Below, in pieces: positions 1 through 7,163 of a stretch of 64,000 nt of DNA. The first letter of the stretch is position 1. Every line of letters starts with the position of its first letter. Origin of the DNA: Parabacteroides sp. (GTDB lineage: Bacteria > Bacteroidota > Bacteroidia > Bacteroidales > Tannerellaceae); NCBI GenBank assembly GCA_019417325.1, contig DXVO01000030.1:211219-275218 (forward strand), in the 5' to 3' direction. Under the pieces are notes generated by a model that searched no databases, had not been told where the DNA came from, and worked only from the letters and a program-made list of their open reading frames with translations. The position numbers were made by a program, and so were the translations under genes.

Positions 1-164
1 GAAAAAAGAGCTATACAAATCATTCCTAAGGAAAATACTACCGGACCTGCAACCATCCGGTTCGGGTCTGTTCCGTAGGAGGTAATAAACCATCCGTATC
101 CGAAACAGAACAATGCCATAAGCAGTGGGATTGCCCTAAATAAAACACTAATACCGTAATTCAT
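1..164 (-). CDS. Membrane protein, N-terminal fragment (gene runs off the window start)
   Basis: The first 164 bases read on the minus strand as an open frame from an ATG at 164-162 to the window edge, about 54 residues. The peptide begins MNYGISVLFRAIPLL and shows two hydrophobic segments (about residues 10-28 and 40-54) separated by a short SYGTDPNRMVAGP loop, so it is an integral membrane protein. It resembles the start of the DUF2776 family from memory; this is a weak assignment. The gene is divergent from the small gene at 353, and the 188 bases between them are AT-rich and hold both promoters. The rest of the gene lies outside the window. Confidence 0.6.
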   Translation of the reverse strand, partial: MNYGISVLFRAIPLLMALFCFGYGWFITSYGTDPNRMVAGPVVFSLGMICIALF

Positions 165-352
165 AAGTTTTTTGTTTAGATGTCCTATGAAACAGGGTTA
201 TATAATATATTGTTTATTTACATAGAATACCGTTTGTTCTTTTTAGCATGCATAAACATAGCATCACGGAGATTAAATAATGGTTATTTTTTTTAACCTA
301 AAAACTTCCAACAGAAACTTTTTTATTCGGTAACTATTCATACCTTCGTCGC

Positions 353-754
353 GTGATTAGAAAGATTTTATTCATAGTATCGTTGTGCTTCTTGTTTTTC
401 TTGAATCAGAAAAGTAAAACTATTGAAGAATCCCATATTTTCTCCCAGCAGGAAATGATGGTGATGAACCATATTCAGCAGGGACCGAAGCAGGACACGT
501 TAACTAATGAAGAATTCTCATCCTCACAAAGCGCTGCTATTTTCACAAATTGCCGCCAACTCCAAACACAGGGCAGAGGCAGCGAGAGATTAATCAAAGA
601 AACAGTAAAACAATTAACCCTATTCTATCAGAAAGGACAGGAAATACTGAATAAAACCTCAGAAATATTATCGATAAACCGCTCTTATGAATGTTCTTCA
701 CTTCGTATTCGTTCCGGACACTGGATATACGCTATACGAAAAATTGTTATTTAG
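353..754 (+). CDS. Small exported hypothetical protein
   Basis: This 133-residue frame starts at GTG 353. It opens with a signal-peptide-like stretch (MIRKILFIVSLCFLFF), then a polar region rich in Gln, Ser and Thr. I recognise no family. No ATG gives a better start that keeps the hydrophobic N-terminus. Two cysteines occur in the mature part (about residues 67 and 113). It is not clearly co-transcribed with the gene at 900, from which 145 bases separate it. It could be a secreted or periplasmic protein, or a chance frame; the signal peptide is the only support. Confidence 0.45.
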   Translation: MIRKILFIVSLCFLFFLNQKSKTIEESHIFSQQEMMVMNHIQQGPKQDTLTNEEFSSSQSAAIFTNCRQLQTQGRGSERLIKETVKQLTLFYQKGQEILNKTSEILSINRSYECSSLRIRSGHWIYAIRKIVI

Positions 755-899
755 CAATTCTTATCCCATTTTACTTTAGACCTCTTTATTTTTAAAACTA
801 AAAAGAATTGTCAGTCTAACCCGATTGTATTCAAAACATTTATATAGTTGTGTTTTGTTATGTAATTATACTATCAGACAAATTTAAAATCATAAAATT

Positions 900-1340
900 A
901 TGTTAAGTCTACTTCTTTCTACATTGGAAATGATGGGGCTAACCTTCGCTATTGGCTTTTTTGTAGCCGGCGTGATTAAAATTATTGCAATCAGCGCAGA
1001 TTCAATGGATTATTATCACTCCCATAACGAAGAAATGGCTCAGATTTCCAAAATAAACAAACTACGCGCAAAAATCGGAGAATTATTAGGGTTTAACGAC
1101 GTGGAAGAAAATATCTCCCAGGAAGATGAACGGGAAGAATTCCGCCGTGGTATTAACACCGACATGTTAAAGAAAAAACAGGGAGGATACTATCATGGAG
1201 TTAGCCACGGCTCCTCACGGCTCAATCTGATGGACTACTATTATCCGCGTGATACGCACATGATGTATCTCCATAAGAAAGAACAATTTTTGAAGAAAAA
1301 TAAAGAAGATAAAAATAATCCTCCTACAGAAAAGGAATAA
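900..1340 (+). CDS. Single-span membrane protein, probable partner of the OadB-like subunit
   Basis: The protein has 146 residues. It has one membrane segment (about residues 7-30) followed by a long, highly charged cytoplasmic tail rich in Glu, Lys, His and Tyr. This is the topology of the gamma subunit (OadG type) of sodium-translocating decarboxylases, although I cannot see clear sequence identity to OadG. The stop codon is 6 bases before the start of the OadB-like gene, so the two are surely one operon. I infer that it is the small subunit or assembly partner of that pump. Confidence 0.65.
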   Translation: MLSLLLSTLEMMGLTFAIGFFVAGVIKIIAISADSMDYYHSHNEEMAQISKINKLRAKIGELLGFNDVEENISQEDEREEFRRGINTDMLKKKQGGYYHGVSHGSSRLNLMDYYYPRDTHMMYLHKKEQFLKKNKEDKNNPPTEKE

Positions 1341-1346
1341 ATTTAT

Positions 1347-2561
1347 ATGGAAAATATTGATTTTTTTAGTCTGTTCCAAGGATTTGGAACAATGGCTGCC
1401 GGTGGATGGATACTGGCTACCACCCGTGTTTTTCTCATTTGCCTCGGAGGCTTGCTTGTATATTTAGGATGGAAAGGCGTACTCGAACCGATGGTTATGA
1501 TACCGATGGGGTTAGGTATGCTTGCCATAAACTGCGGAACCCTGATTATGCCGGAAGGCGGATTAGGAAACCTGTTTCTCGACCCGATGCTTGAAGACAC
1601 AGACGCTTTGATGACGACCATGCAGATAGATTTTCTACAGCCGGTCTACACACTCACATTCAGTAACGGATTGATTGCCTGCTTTGTTTTTATGGGAATC
1701 GGCACCCTGCTGGATGTAGGTTTCCTGCTTCAAAAACCTTTTGCCAGCCTTTTCCTTGCCTTATGTGCCGAACTGGGTACATTCCTGACTTTACCTATAG
1801 CCAGTGCATTGGGACTGACTCTGAATGAAAGCGCATCTGTTGCCATGGTAGGTGGAGCCGATGGACCGATGGTATTGTTTACTTCCCTGGTTCTGGCAAA
1901 ACATCTCTTTGTTCCGATTACAGTCGTCGCTTATTTATATTTAGGATTAACTTACGGCGGATACCCTTATCTGGTAAAACTTCTGATACCACAGCGCTTG
2001 CGTGCAATCAAAATGACATCTACCAAACCGCCTAAGAACTATGATGCAAAAGTAAAACTGGCATTCTCAGTGATCCTTTGTGCCGTGTTATGTTTCCTTT
2101 TCCCGGTAGCATCTCCCCTGTTCTTCTCTTTGTTCTTGGGTGTGGCTGTCCGCGAATCCGGAATGAAACATATTTATGATTTTGTAAGCGGCCCGTTATT
2201 ATACGGTTCCACATTTATGTTAGGTCTGTTGCTGGGCGTACTTTGTGATGCCAAACTGTTGCTCGACCCGAAAATCCTGAAATTACTGGTATTAGGTGTT
2301 ACAGCCTTGTTATTATCCGGTATCGGCGGTATTATGGGCGGTTACATCATGTATTTCATCAAGCGTGGAAACTATAACCCGGTTATCGGTATCGCTGCGG
2401 TAAGCTGTGTGCCGACAACGGCTAAAGTTGCCCAAAAGCTGGTAAGCAAAGAAAATCCGGACTCCTTTATTTTAGGAGATGCACTGGGCGCTAACATTTC
2501 AGGGGTCATCACCTCTGCTATTATTACGGGTATTTATATAACTATTATACCTTACCTCTAA
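1347..2561 (+). CDS. OadB/GcdB-family sodium-translocating decarboxylase beta subunit (divergent)
   Basis: This 404-residue protein with about ten membrane segments belongs to the beta-subunit family of Na+-pumping decarboxylases, which couple carboxyl removal from biotin to Na+ export. The family motif GGADGP is at residues 169-174 and contains the Asp known to bind Na+ in OadB. The second key region, NPVIGIAAVSCVPTTAKV (about 344-361), keeps the conserved Asn and Ser, but Lys replaces the usual Arg of the AAR motif. LGANISGVI near the C-terminus matches the family's GPNVAG. No alpha (carboxyltransferase) or biotin-carrier gene is beside it. It may be an orphan or alternative pump subunit. 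Confidence 0.85.
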   Translation: MENIDFFSLFQGFGTMAAGGWILATTRVFLICLGGLLVYLGWKGVLEPMVMIPMGLGMLAINCGTLIMPEGGLGNLFLDPMLEDTDALMTTMQIDFLQPVYTLTFSNGLIACFVFMGIGTLLDVGFLLQKPFASLFLALCAELGTFLTLPIASALGLTLNESASVAMVGGADGPMVLFTSLVLAKHLFVPITVVAYLYLGLTYGGYPYLVKLLIPQRLRAIKMTSTKPPKNYDAKVKLAFSVILCAVLCFLFPVASPLFFSLFLGVAVRESGMKHIYDFVSGPLLYGSTFMLGLLLGVLCDAKLLLDPKILKLLVLGVTALLLSGIGGIMGGYIMYFIKRGNYNPVIGIAAVSCVPTTAKVAQKLVSKENPDSFILGDALGANISGVITSAIITGIYITIIPYL

Positions 2562-2620
2562 AATACTACTTTTACCTTCCTCCGGAAATCAACCAAAACC
2601 ATCCGGAGAACTTTTCATTC

Positions 2621-2664
2621 GAGCCTCGCCGGACTGTTGTTTGACGAGGCTCGAACTTTTTTAA
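2621..2664 (+). terminator. Rho-independent terminator after the OadB-like gene
   Basis: GAGCCTCG at 2621-2628 pairs with CGAGGCTC at 2645-2652, and a run of T follows. A second small hairpin (CTCCGGA/TCCGGAG, about 2579-2608) lies just upstream. Confidence 0.85.
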
Positions 2665-2767
2665 TTCCCAGGCAAATCGCTCTTAAACAACAGATAAACA
2701 AGAATTATCTGTGAACTAATAAAGAACAGGATTTGTTTACTTAATAACAATCTTAAACATAATCATC

Positions 2768-3529
2768 ATGGCTAAAAACGAACAAAGACTGACAGAAGTA
2801 GGGTCAACTCCAGCCCCCGATACCTTTTATATCAAAATTACTCCCGATGGTCCGTATCTTGTTTATGGCAACCCTCCCATCGACCAGGAAATCATAGTTC
2901 CTAACGAAGAAGGTTCTTCATGGGTTTACCGTAAAGGCAGTTCGTTTGACAGCTCTGCCAACCCAGTAGCACTCTGCCGTTGCGGATGTTCGAATCATAA
3001 GCCCTTTTGCGACGGTTCGCATGTTCATGTCGATTGGGAGTCTAAGGAAACAAGCAGCAAACGCCCCCTGTTGGAAAAAGCCGAAGAAATAGAAGGTCCC
3101 GCTCTATTGCTCGCCGATAACGAAAAGTATTGTGCATTCGCCCGTTTCTGCGATGCGTATGGCCGTGTATGGAATATTGTGGAAAAAGCACACACCGAAG
3201 AGGAAAAAGAACTTGTCAGGCATGAGGTAGGACATTGTCCGTCCGGTCGTCTGGTTGTATGGGACAAACAAACGGATAAGGTATTCGAACCTCCTTTCAA
3301 ACCGTCTATCAGCCTTATAGAAGACCCGGGAATCAAAGTAAGCGGACCTATCTGGGTAAAAGGCGGCATACGGATCGAAAGTGCAGACGGGAAAAGTTAT
3401 GAAATCAGAAACAGAGTCACTTTATGCCGTTGTGGTCAGTCCTCCAATAAACCGTTCTGCGATGGTACACATGCCTCGATGCATTTTCATGATAATCTGC
3501 CGATAGAGAAAAAAGAGGAAGAATGGTAA
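2768..3529 (+). CDS. Double-CDGSH iron-sulfur protein
   Basis: The 253-residue protein carries two CDGSH iron-sulfur motifs of the form CxCxxSxxxPxCDGxH. One is at about residues 68-84 (CRCGCSNHKPFCDGSH) and one at 219-235 (CRCGQSSNKPFCDGTH). Each should bind a 2Fe-2S cluster through three Cys and one His. Between them, about 120-160, is a segment with spaced Cys residues (KYCAFARFC and later GHC) that resembles the divergent single-cluster 4Fe-4S domain often joined to CDGSH units. It lacks a signal peptide, so it is cytoplasmic, probably in electron transfer or redox sensing. It is a monocistronic gene between a terminator and a gap. Confidence 0.88.
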   Translation: MAKNEQRLTEVGSTPAPDTFYIKITPDGPYLVYGNPPIDQEIIVPNEEGSSWVYRKGSSFDSSANPVALCRCGCSNHKPFCDGSHVHVDWESKETSSKRPLLEKAEEIEGPALLLADNEKYCAFARFCDAYGRVWNIVEKAHTEEEKELVRHEVGHCPSGRLVVWDKQTDKVFEPPFKPSISLIEDPGIKVSGPIWVKGGIRIESADGKSYEIRNRVTLCRCGQSSNKPFCDGTHASMHFHDNLPIEKKEEEW

Positions 3530-3694
3530 AAGGATTTTCCGGGTTTACTGAAAATGAATATGTTAAAATTACATGCCGTAAAGCATATTTGCATTTCACT
3601 TTATTTTCCGGAAATAATTTGTTCCTGTAATTTATAATTCCTAAGTTAGTGCCATTAAAATAAACAAAATATTAACCTTCAAAATAAGGAAGCC

Positions 3695-3973
3695 ATGGCA
3701 AAGACTATTACATTCAATGAACTTCGTAGACTGAAAGACAGTCTGCCTGACGGAAGTACCCACCGTATTGCTGATGAATTAGGACTGACAGTTGAAACAG
3801 TACGCAACTATTTCGGTGGGTATAATTATAAAGATGGAAAAAGTTGTGGGATACATATAGAACCAGGGCCAGACGGTGGTTTGGTTGTATTAGACGACAC
3901 TACTATACTTGACCGTGCTTTACAGATATTGGCGGAAAAAAATCCTGTATCTGAAGAAGCACAGCAAGCGTAA
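3695..3973 (+). CDS. Small helix-turn-helix DNA-binding protein
   Basis: The protein has 92 residues. Residues 5-40 (FNELRRLKDSL, then HRIADELGLTVETVRNYF) form a plausible helix-turn-helix. A conserved-looking glycine-rich hairpin and a short amphipathic C-terminal helix follow. Small proteins of this type recur in Bacteroidetes as unnamed DNA-binding proteins. A strong terminator follows, so it is a single-gene unit. Its targets are unknown. Confidence 0.75.
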   Translation: MAKTITFNELRRLKDSLPDGSTHRIADELGLTVETVRNYFGGYNYKDGKSCGIHIEPGPDGGLVVLDDTTILDRALQILAEKNPVSEEAQQA

Positions 3974-3992
3974 AGAAATTCAACATTACAGG

Positions 3993-4036
3993 AAAATCCC
4001 ATAGCTAAAAGGAAATAGTTGCTGTGGGATTTTTTG
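3993..4036 (+). terminator. Rho-independent terminator
   Basis: AAAATCCCATAG (3993-4004) pairs with CTGTGGGATTTT (from 4022), allowing G-U pairs, and a T-rich tail follows. It closes the small HTH gene. Confidence 0.85.
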
Positions 4037-4090
4037 TTTTAATCAACTTATTTGTATTTCCGATTGTTTCATTAATAAAAACACACGCAT

Positions 4091-5206
4091 ATGGAAGATA
4101 AACTAGTAACGTTAGCGATTCACACGTTCGAGAAAGCTCAAATTCTCAAAACATTACTTGAAACAGAAGGAATTGAGGTATACATACATAATGTAAACCA
4201 AATCCAGCCGGTTGTTTCGGCAGGAGTACGTGTGCGTATTAAAGAAAGTGATCTGCCTCACGCATTGCGCATCATTGAAGACAGCAAATGGTTCAGTGAG
4301 GAAAAAGAAGAAGAGGAAGACAAGAGTAACCAGGTTAAGAAAGTCCTTATTCCGGTAGACTTTTCCGACTACTCAATCAAAGCATGCGAACTCGGTATCA
4401 ATCATGCACATAAAATTGGTGCCGAAGTAATGATTATGCATGCCTATTTCAGTCCTTATTTCCCATCCGCCATTCCAATGGGGGACACCTTAACTTACCA
4501 GATTGGTGAAGAAGAAACTGTACAGAATATATTGAAACGGGTTCATGTAGATATGGAAAATATCTGTACCCATATCAACCGGAAAATGAAATCCGGCGAA
4601 CTGCCTAAAGTAAAATACAATTACGTTCTTCGTGAAGGATTACCCGAAGAAGAAATTATTGCATACAGCAAGGAATATCACCCTACCCTGATAGTTATGG
4701 GTACCCGCGGTAAGAGCCAGAAAGATATGGACCTGATTGGTAGTGTAACGGGTGAAGTAATTGAAGTAAATAAGGTTCCGATCCTTGCTATTCCCGAAAA
4801 TGTTCCGTTTGGAGATTTAGGCGAAGCTAAAAACATTGCATTTGCAACCTCTTTCAACCAGCGTGATTTAGTAGCCTTCGATGAATTTATGGAAATCATC
4901 AAACCGTACAATTTCCACATTCATCTGTTCAATATTTCTACAAGCCGTAATGAATGGAACGAAATTAGGTTAACCGGGGTAAACGAATATTTCAAGAAAC
5001 AATATCCGGATGCAAACATTACCCATACTGTATTGGCAGATGGCGATCTATTGCTGGCAATCGAGAAGTTTGTAAGAGATAATCAGATTGAAATTATCGC
5101 ATTAAGCACATATCGCAGGAATATATTGGCAAGAATGTTCAACCCGAGCATTGCACGAAAGATGCTATTCCACACCGATACCCCATTGTTGGTAATGCAC
5201 GCCTGA
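4091..5206 (+). CDS. DUF2007-tandem universal stress protein
   Basis: This 371-residue cytoplasmic protein has three parts. Residues 1-70 form a DUF2007-type signal-transducing domain (LVTLAIHTFEKAQILKTLLETEG, then GVRVRIKESDLPHAL). An acidic linker (EEKEEEEDKSNQ) follows. Two universal stress protein domains come next. The first (about 80-235) begins KKVLIPVDFSDYS and contains an ATP-loop-like MGTRGKSQKDMDLIGSV; the second (about 240-371) looks degenerate, with no clear ATP-binding loop. I infer a nucleotide-binding stress protein. It is monocistronic with its own terminator. Confidence 0.85.
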   Translation: MEDKLVTLAIHTFEKAQILKTLLETEGIEVYIHNVNQIQPVVSAGVRVRIKESDLPHALRIIEDSKWFSEEKEEEEDKSNQVKKVLIPVDFSDYSIKACELGINHAHKIGAEVMIMHAYFSPYFPSAIPMGDTLTYQIGEEETVQNILKRVHVDMENICTHINRKMKSGELPKVKYNYVLREGLPEEEIIAYSKEYHPTLIVMGTRGKSQKDMDLIGSVTGEVIEVNKVPILAIPENVPFGDLGEAKNIAFATSFNQRDLVAFDEFMEIIKPYNFHIHLFNISTSRNEWNEIRLTGVNEYFKKQYPDANITHTVLADGDLLLAIEKFVRDNQIEIIALSTYRRNILARMFNPSIARKMLFHTDTPLLVMHA

Positions 5207-5247
5207 AAAGGAGGATAGAATAAAGAATAAAATTTAAATCTTAGTAT

Positions 5248-5285
5248 AAAGGGAATTGTCTTTAAATAGACAGTTCCCTTTTTTT
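5248..5285 (+). terminator. Rho-independent terminator after the Usp gene
   Basis: AAAGGGAATTGTCT pairs with AGACAGTTCCCTTT, followed by a T run. Confidence 0.88.
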
Positions 5286-6033
5286 ATGAGATAAACCGGC
5301 CTTCTATCTTTTTGACAATTTGACAAGACACCTCCCTCCCAGCCGCTTGTACAGAGGAAGATTCAGGAGGCATTACAAACATGCCGCTCTCGCGGAGTTC
5401 AGCTTTATCATTTTGTCGACGCAATTGGATTTATAAACACTAAATGATACGACGCGGAATTCAATTTATTAGACGCGAATCCCACTAAAAACGCAGATTA
5501 AGAAATATAAGAGATGTATTAATCCGGGATTTCCGCGTAATCTTCATCTAAACATCTTATTATATTTTAAAGACAATAACTATCTTTTTGACATTCACAC
5601 AAGGGCTGGTTTTCAAACCATTCCAGAGCTGCGTCTCTGCTATATAACATCTAAAAGCAAAGCATATATGCTTTGAAATCGAAACATATATGTTTTGAAG
5701 TCAAAATATAGGTGTTTTATCCGCGCAGATTATTTGGATTTTGGTCCGCAGGCAGTTGGAATTAGTAGCGGTACTAATTGAAATTACCCTAAGAGGTAAT
5801 GGAAATAGGTACCGTAAATGTGAAAACACCTCCATTTTATCCCTAAAAAGAGTTCAGAATTTCCTGGAATGGGCTTCATACCGACAGGACAAGTTTCCAA
5901 AAAAGGATTTATTCTATAAAAATGCAACTGATTAATACAAAATACTAACATTTTGCTTTCACCCTTTCCTCTCATTTTTTACAGCAATAAAGGTTAACCA
6001 ATATCTATTCTCCCTAATTTTTTTAATTACGAT
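5286..6033. other. Long intergenic stretch without a supported gene
   Basis: About 750 bases lie between the Usp terminator and the hmu control region. The only frames (for example 5741-5935) have no credible start, codon bias or family. The stretch holds the 22-bp palindrome array at 5658-5718. It also holds a nested hairpin in which CGGTAC (5769-5774) pairs with GTACCG (5809-5814) around an inner ATTACC/GGTAAT dyad (5783-5788 and 5795-5800). The rest shows nothing I recognise; a small RNA is possible but unsupported. Confidence 0.6.
5658..5718. repeat. Array of three 22-bp palindromic units (CATATATG core)
   Basis: Cores CATATATG at 5663-5670 and 5685-5692, plus a degenerate copy centred at 5710.5, have centres spaced exactly 22 bp apart. 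Each core is flanked by AAA on the left and TTT on the right, so each unit is itself a palindrome. Related arrays lie at 30022-30121 and 55321-55360. Confidence 0.8.
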
Positions 6034-6051
6034 ATACCTATTTTAAGGTAT
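6034..6051. promoter_or_regulatory. Operator-like dyad upstream of hmuY
   Basis: The 18-bp dyad ATACCT-N6-AGGTAT lies 58 bp before the -33 element of the proposed hmuY promoter. A similar dyad, ATTACC-N6-GGTAAT, is at 5783-5800. Both have the same geometry, so they may be operators for an iron- or haem-responsive regulator. This is inference from symmetry and position only. Confidence 0.4.
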
Positions 6052-6108
6052 TTCCGGCTTTTTTTTACTCAAATATTGGTATTTCAGACGTTCTGCAAAA
6101 CCCTGAAC

Positions 6109-6139
6109 TTTGCAAACGAATAAAAAATAACTATATTTT
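6109..6139 (+). promoter_or_regulatory. Bacteroidetes-type promoter of the hmu operon
   Basis: TTTG at 6109-6112 (-33 element) is followed after 19 bp by TATATTTT at 6132-6139, one mismatch from the -7 consensus TAnnTTTG. The ATG of hmuY is at 6155, so the leader would be about 10 bases. Confidence 0.6.
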
Positions 6140-6154
6140 AATATCAAACGCAAA

Positions 6155-7150
6155 ATGAAAAAAGTTCTTTATTTAGTAGCTGTTTTATTTACAGGTGCTT
6201 TAACACTGATGTCCTGTGATAAAAACGATAATGAAGGAGAAGGGGAAGGACCTCTGGATGAGGATGTAAAAACCGCAACCGTAGATTCCAGAGCCTATAA
6301 CAAATGGATTTACTTTAAATTCTCGGATGGTTCGACCGTAGAACATGAGATAGAACCGATTGGTGGTACATACAATGGAGCTCTTAATTATTCACTTTCT
6401 CTACCCAGCGGTACTACAAATGAAGGTTCCAGCGAAAACCAGAAATTGGAAATCAGCCGTGTTGACGAAAATACAGTAAAGATAACCCTGAAAGATTTCA
6501 AAAGCGGAAATCAATCCATGGGGGATATCGAAACTGAAGCAACAGTATCCGTTGCAAAAAGTAAATGGACTGTAAAAGCAGAAAATAAAATAGTAGGTAG
6601 CTATACTATTTCCTGTGACGGAACGATTGAGTCCAATACAAATATCAACTTGCATATGACTATTGCTGTAACAAAAATGGTGGCAATGGGTATGAGCCCT
6701 ATCGAAGCTACTTACCAAGGAGCAATGGAACAATCTGCCAACGTAGATGAAAGCACTTTCGACTGGGATATTGCTTTCCACAGCTATGATAAAAAGACAA
6801 ACGGAGGTTCCGTATTGGCAACTACAGAAAAAGAAATAGCCGACGTAACGACTATCCCGACAGGCGATTATATACAAGACATAAAGAGTGACAGCTTAAT
6901 CGTGAACATGGGCGGCATGATGGACGAAAATATCGGTATAGGATATGCGCAAGGTTCCGTCAACGAAGTGTTAAGTGCTGCTACTTTGCGCGACCTGAGC
7001 AATATGCCGCCGCTTTACTCAAAAACAGACCTTGTTTACATCGTTAAAACCAAATCCGGCGAATATGCTAAAATCAAATTCACTGATTATATGGATGAGG
7101 AAGGAAACAAAGGTGTCTTTACGTTCAAGTATGTATATCCTGTAAAATAA
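6155..7150 (+). CDS. hmuY: HmuY-family haem-binding lipoprotein
   Basis: This 331-residue lipoprotein has a lipobox ending in Cys21 (LTLMSC). The HmuY-type fold appears in two pieces. The N-terminal strands are KTATVDSRAYNKWIYFKF (about 38-56). The C-terminal part carries FDWDIAFHSYDKKTNGG (about 202-220) and the final YAKIKFTDYM and FTFKYVYPVK strands. Between them (about 70-165) is an inserted beta-rich calycin-like domain. HmuY proteins capture haem at the cell surface and pass it to the TonB-dependent receptor HmuR. The haem ligands cannot be fixed here by eye; the second half is rich in Met (for example MGGMMDENIGIGY). It is first in a six-gene operon. Confidence 0.85.
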   Translation: MKKVLYLVAVLFTGALTLMSCDKNDNEGEGEGPLDEDVKTATVDSRAYNKWIYFKFSDGSTVEHEIEPIGGTYNGALNYSLSLPSGTTNEGSSENQKLEISRVDENTVKITLKDFKSGNQSMGDIETEATVSVAKSKWTVKAENKIVGSYTISCDGTIESNTNINLHMTIAVTKMVAMGMSPIEATYQGAMEQSANVDESTFDWDIAFHSYDKKTNGGSVLATTEKEIADVTTIPTGDYIQDIKSDSLIVNMGGMMDENIGIGYAQGSVNEVLSAATLRDLSNMPPLYSKTDLVYIVKTKSGEYAKIKFTDYMDEEGNKGVFTFKYVYPVK

Positions 7151-7163
7151 AACTCGATTTTAT

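Noticed and set aside
5741..5935. A 64-codon frame in the pre-hmu gap
   Set aside because: No good start, no homology that I recognise, and it overlaps the nested hairpin.
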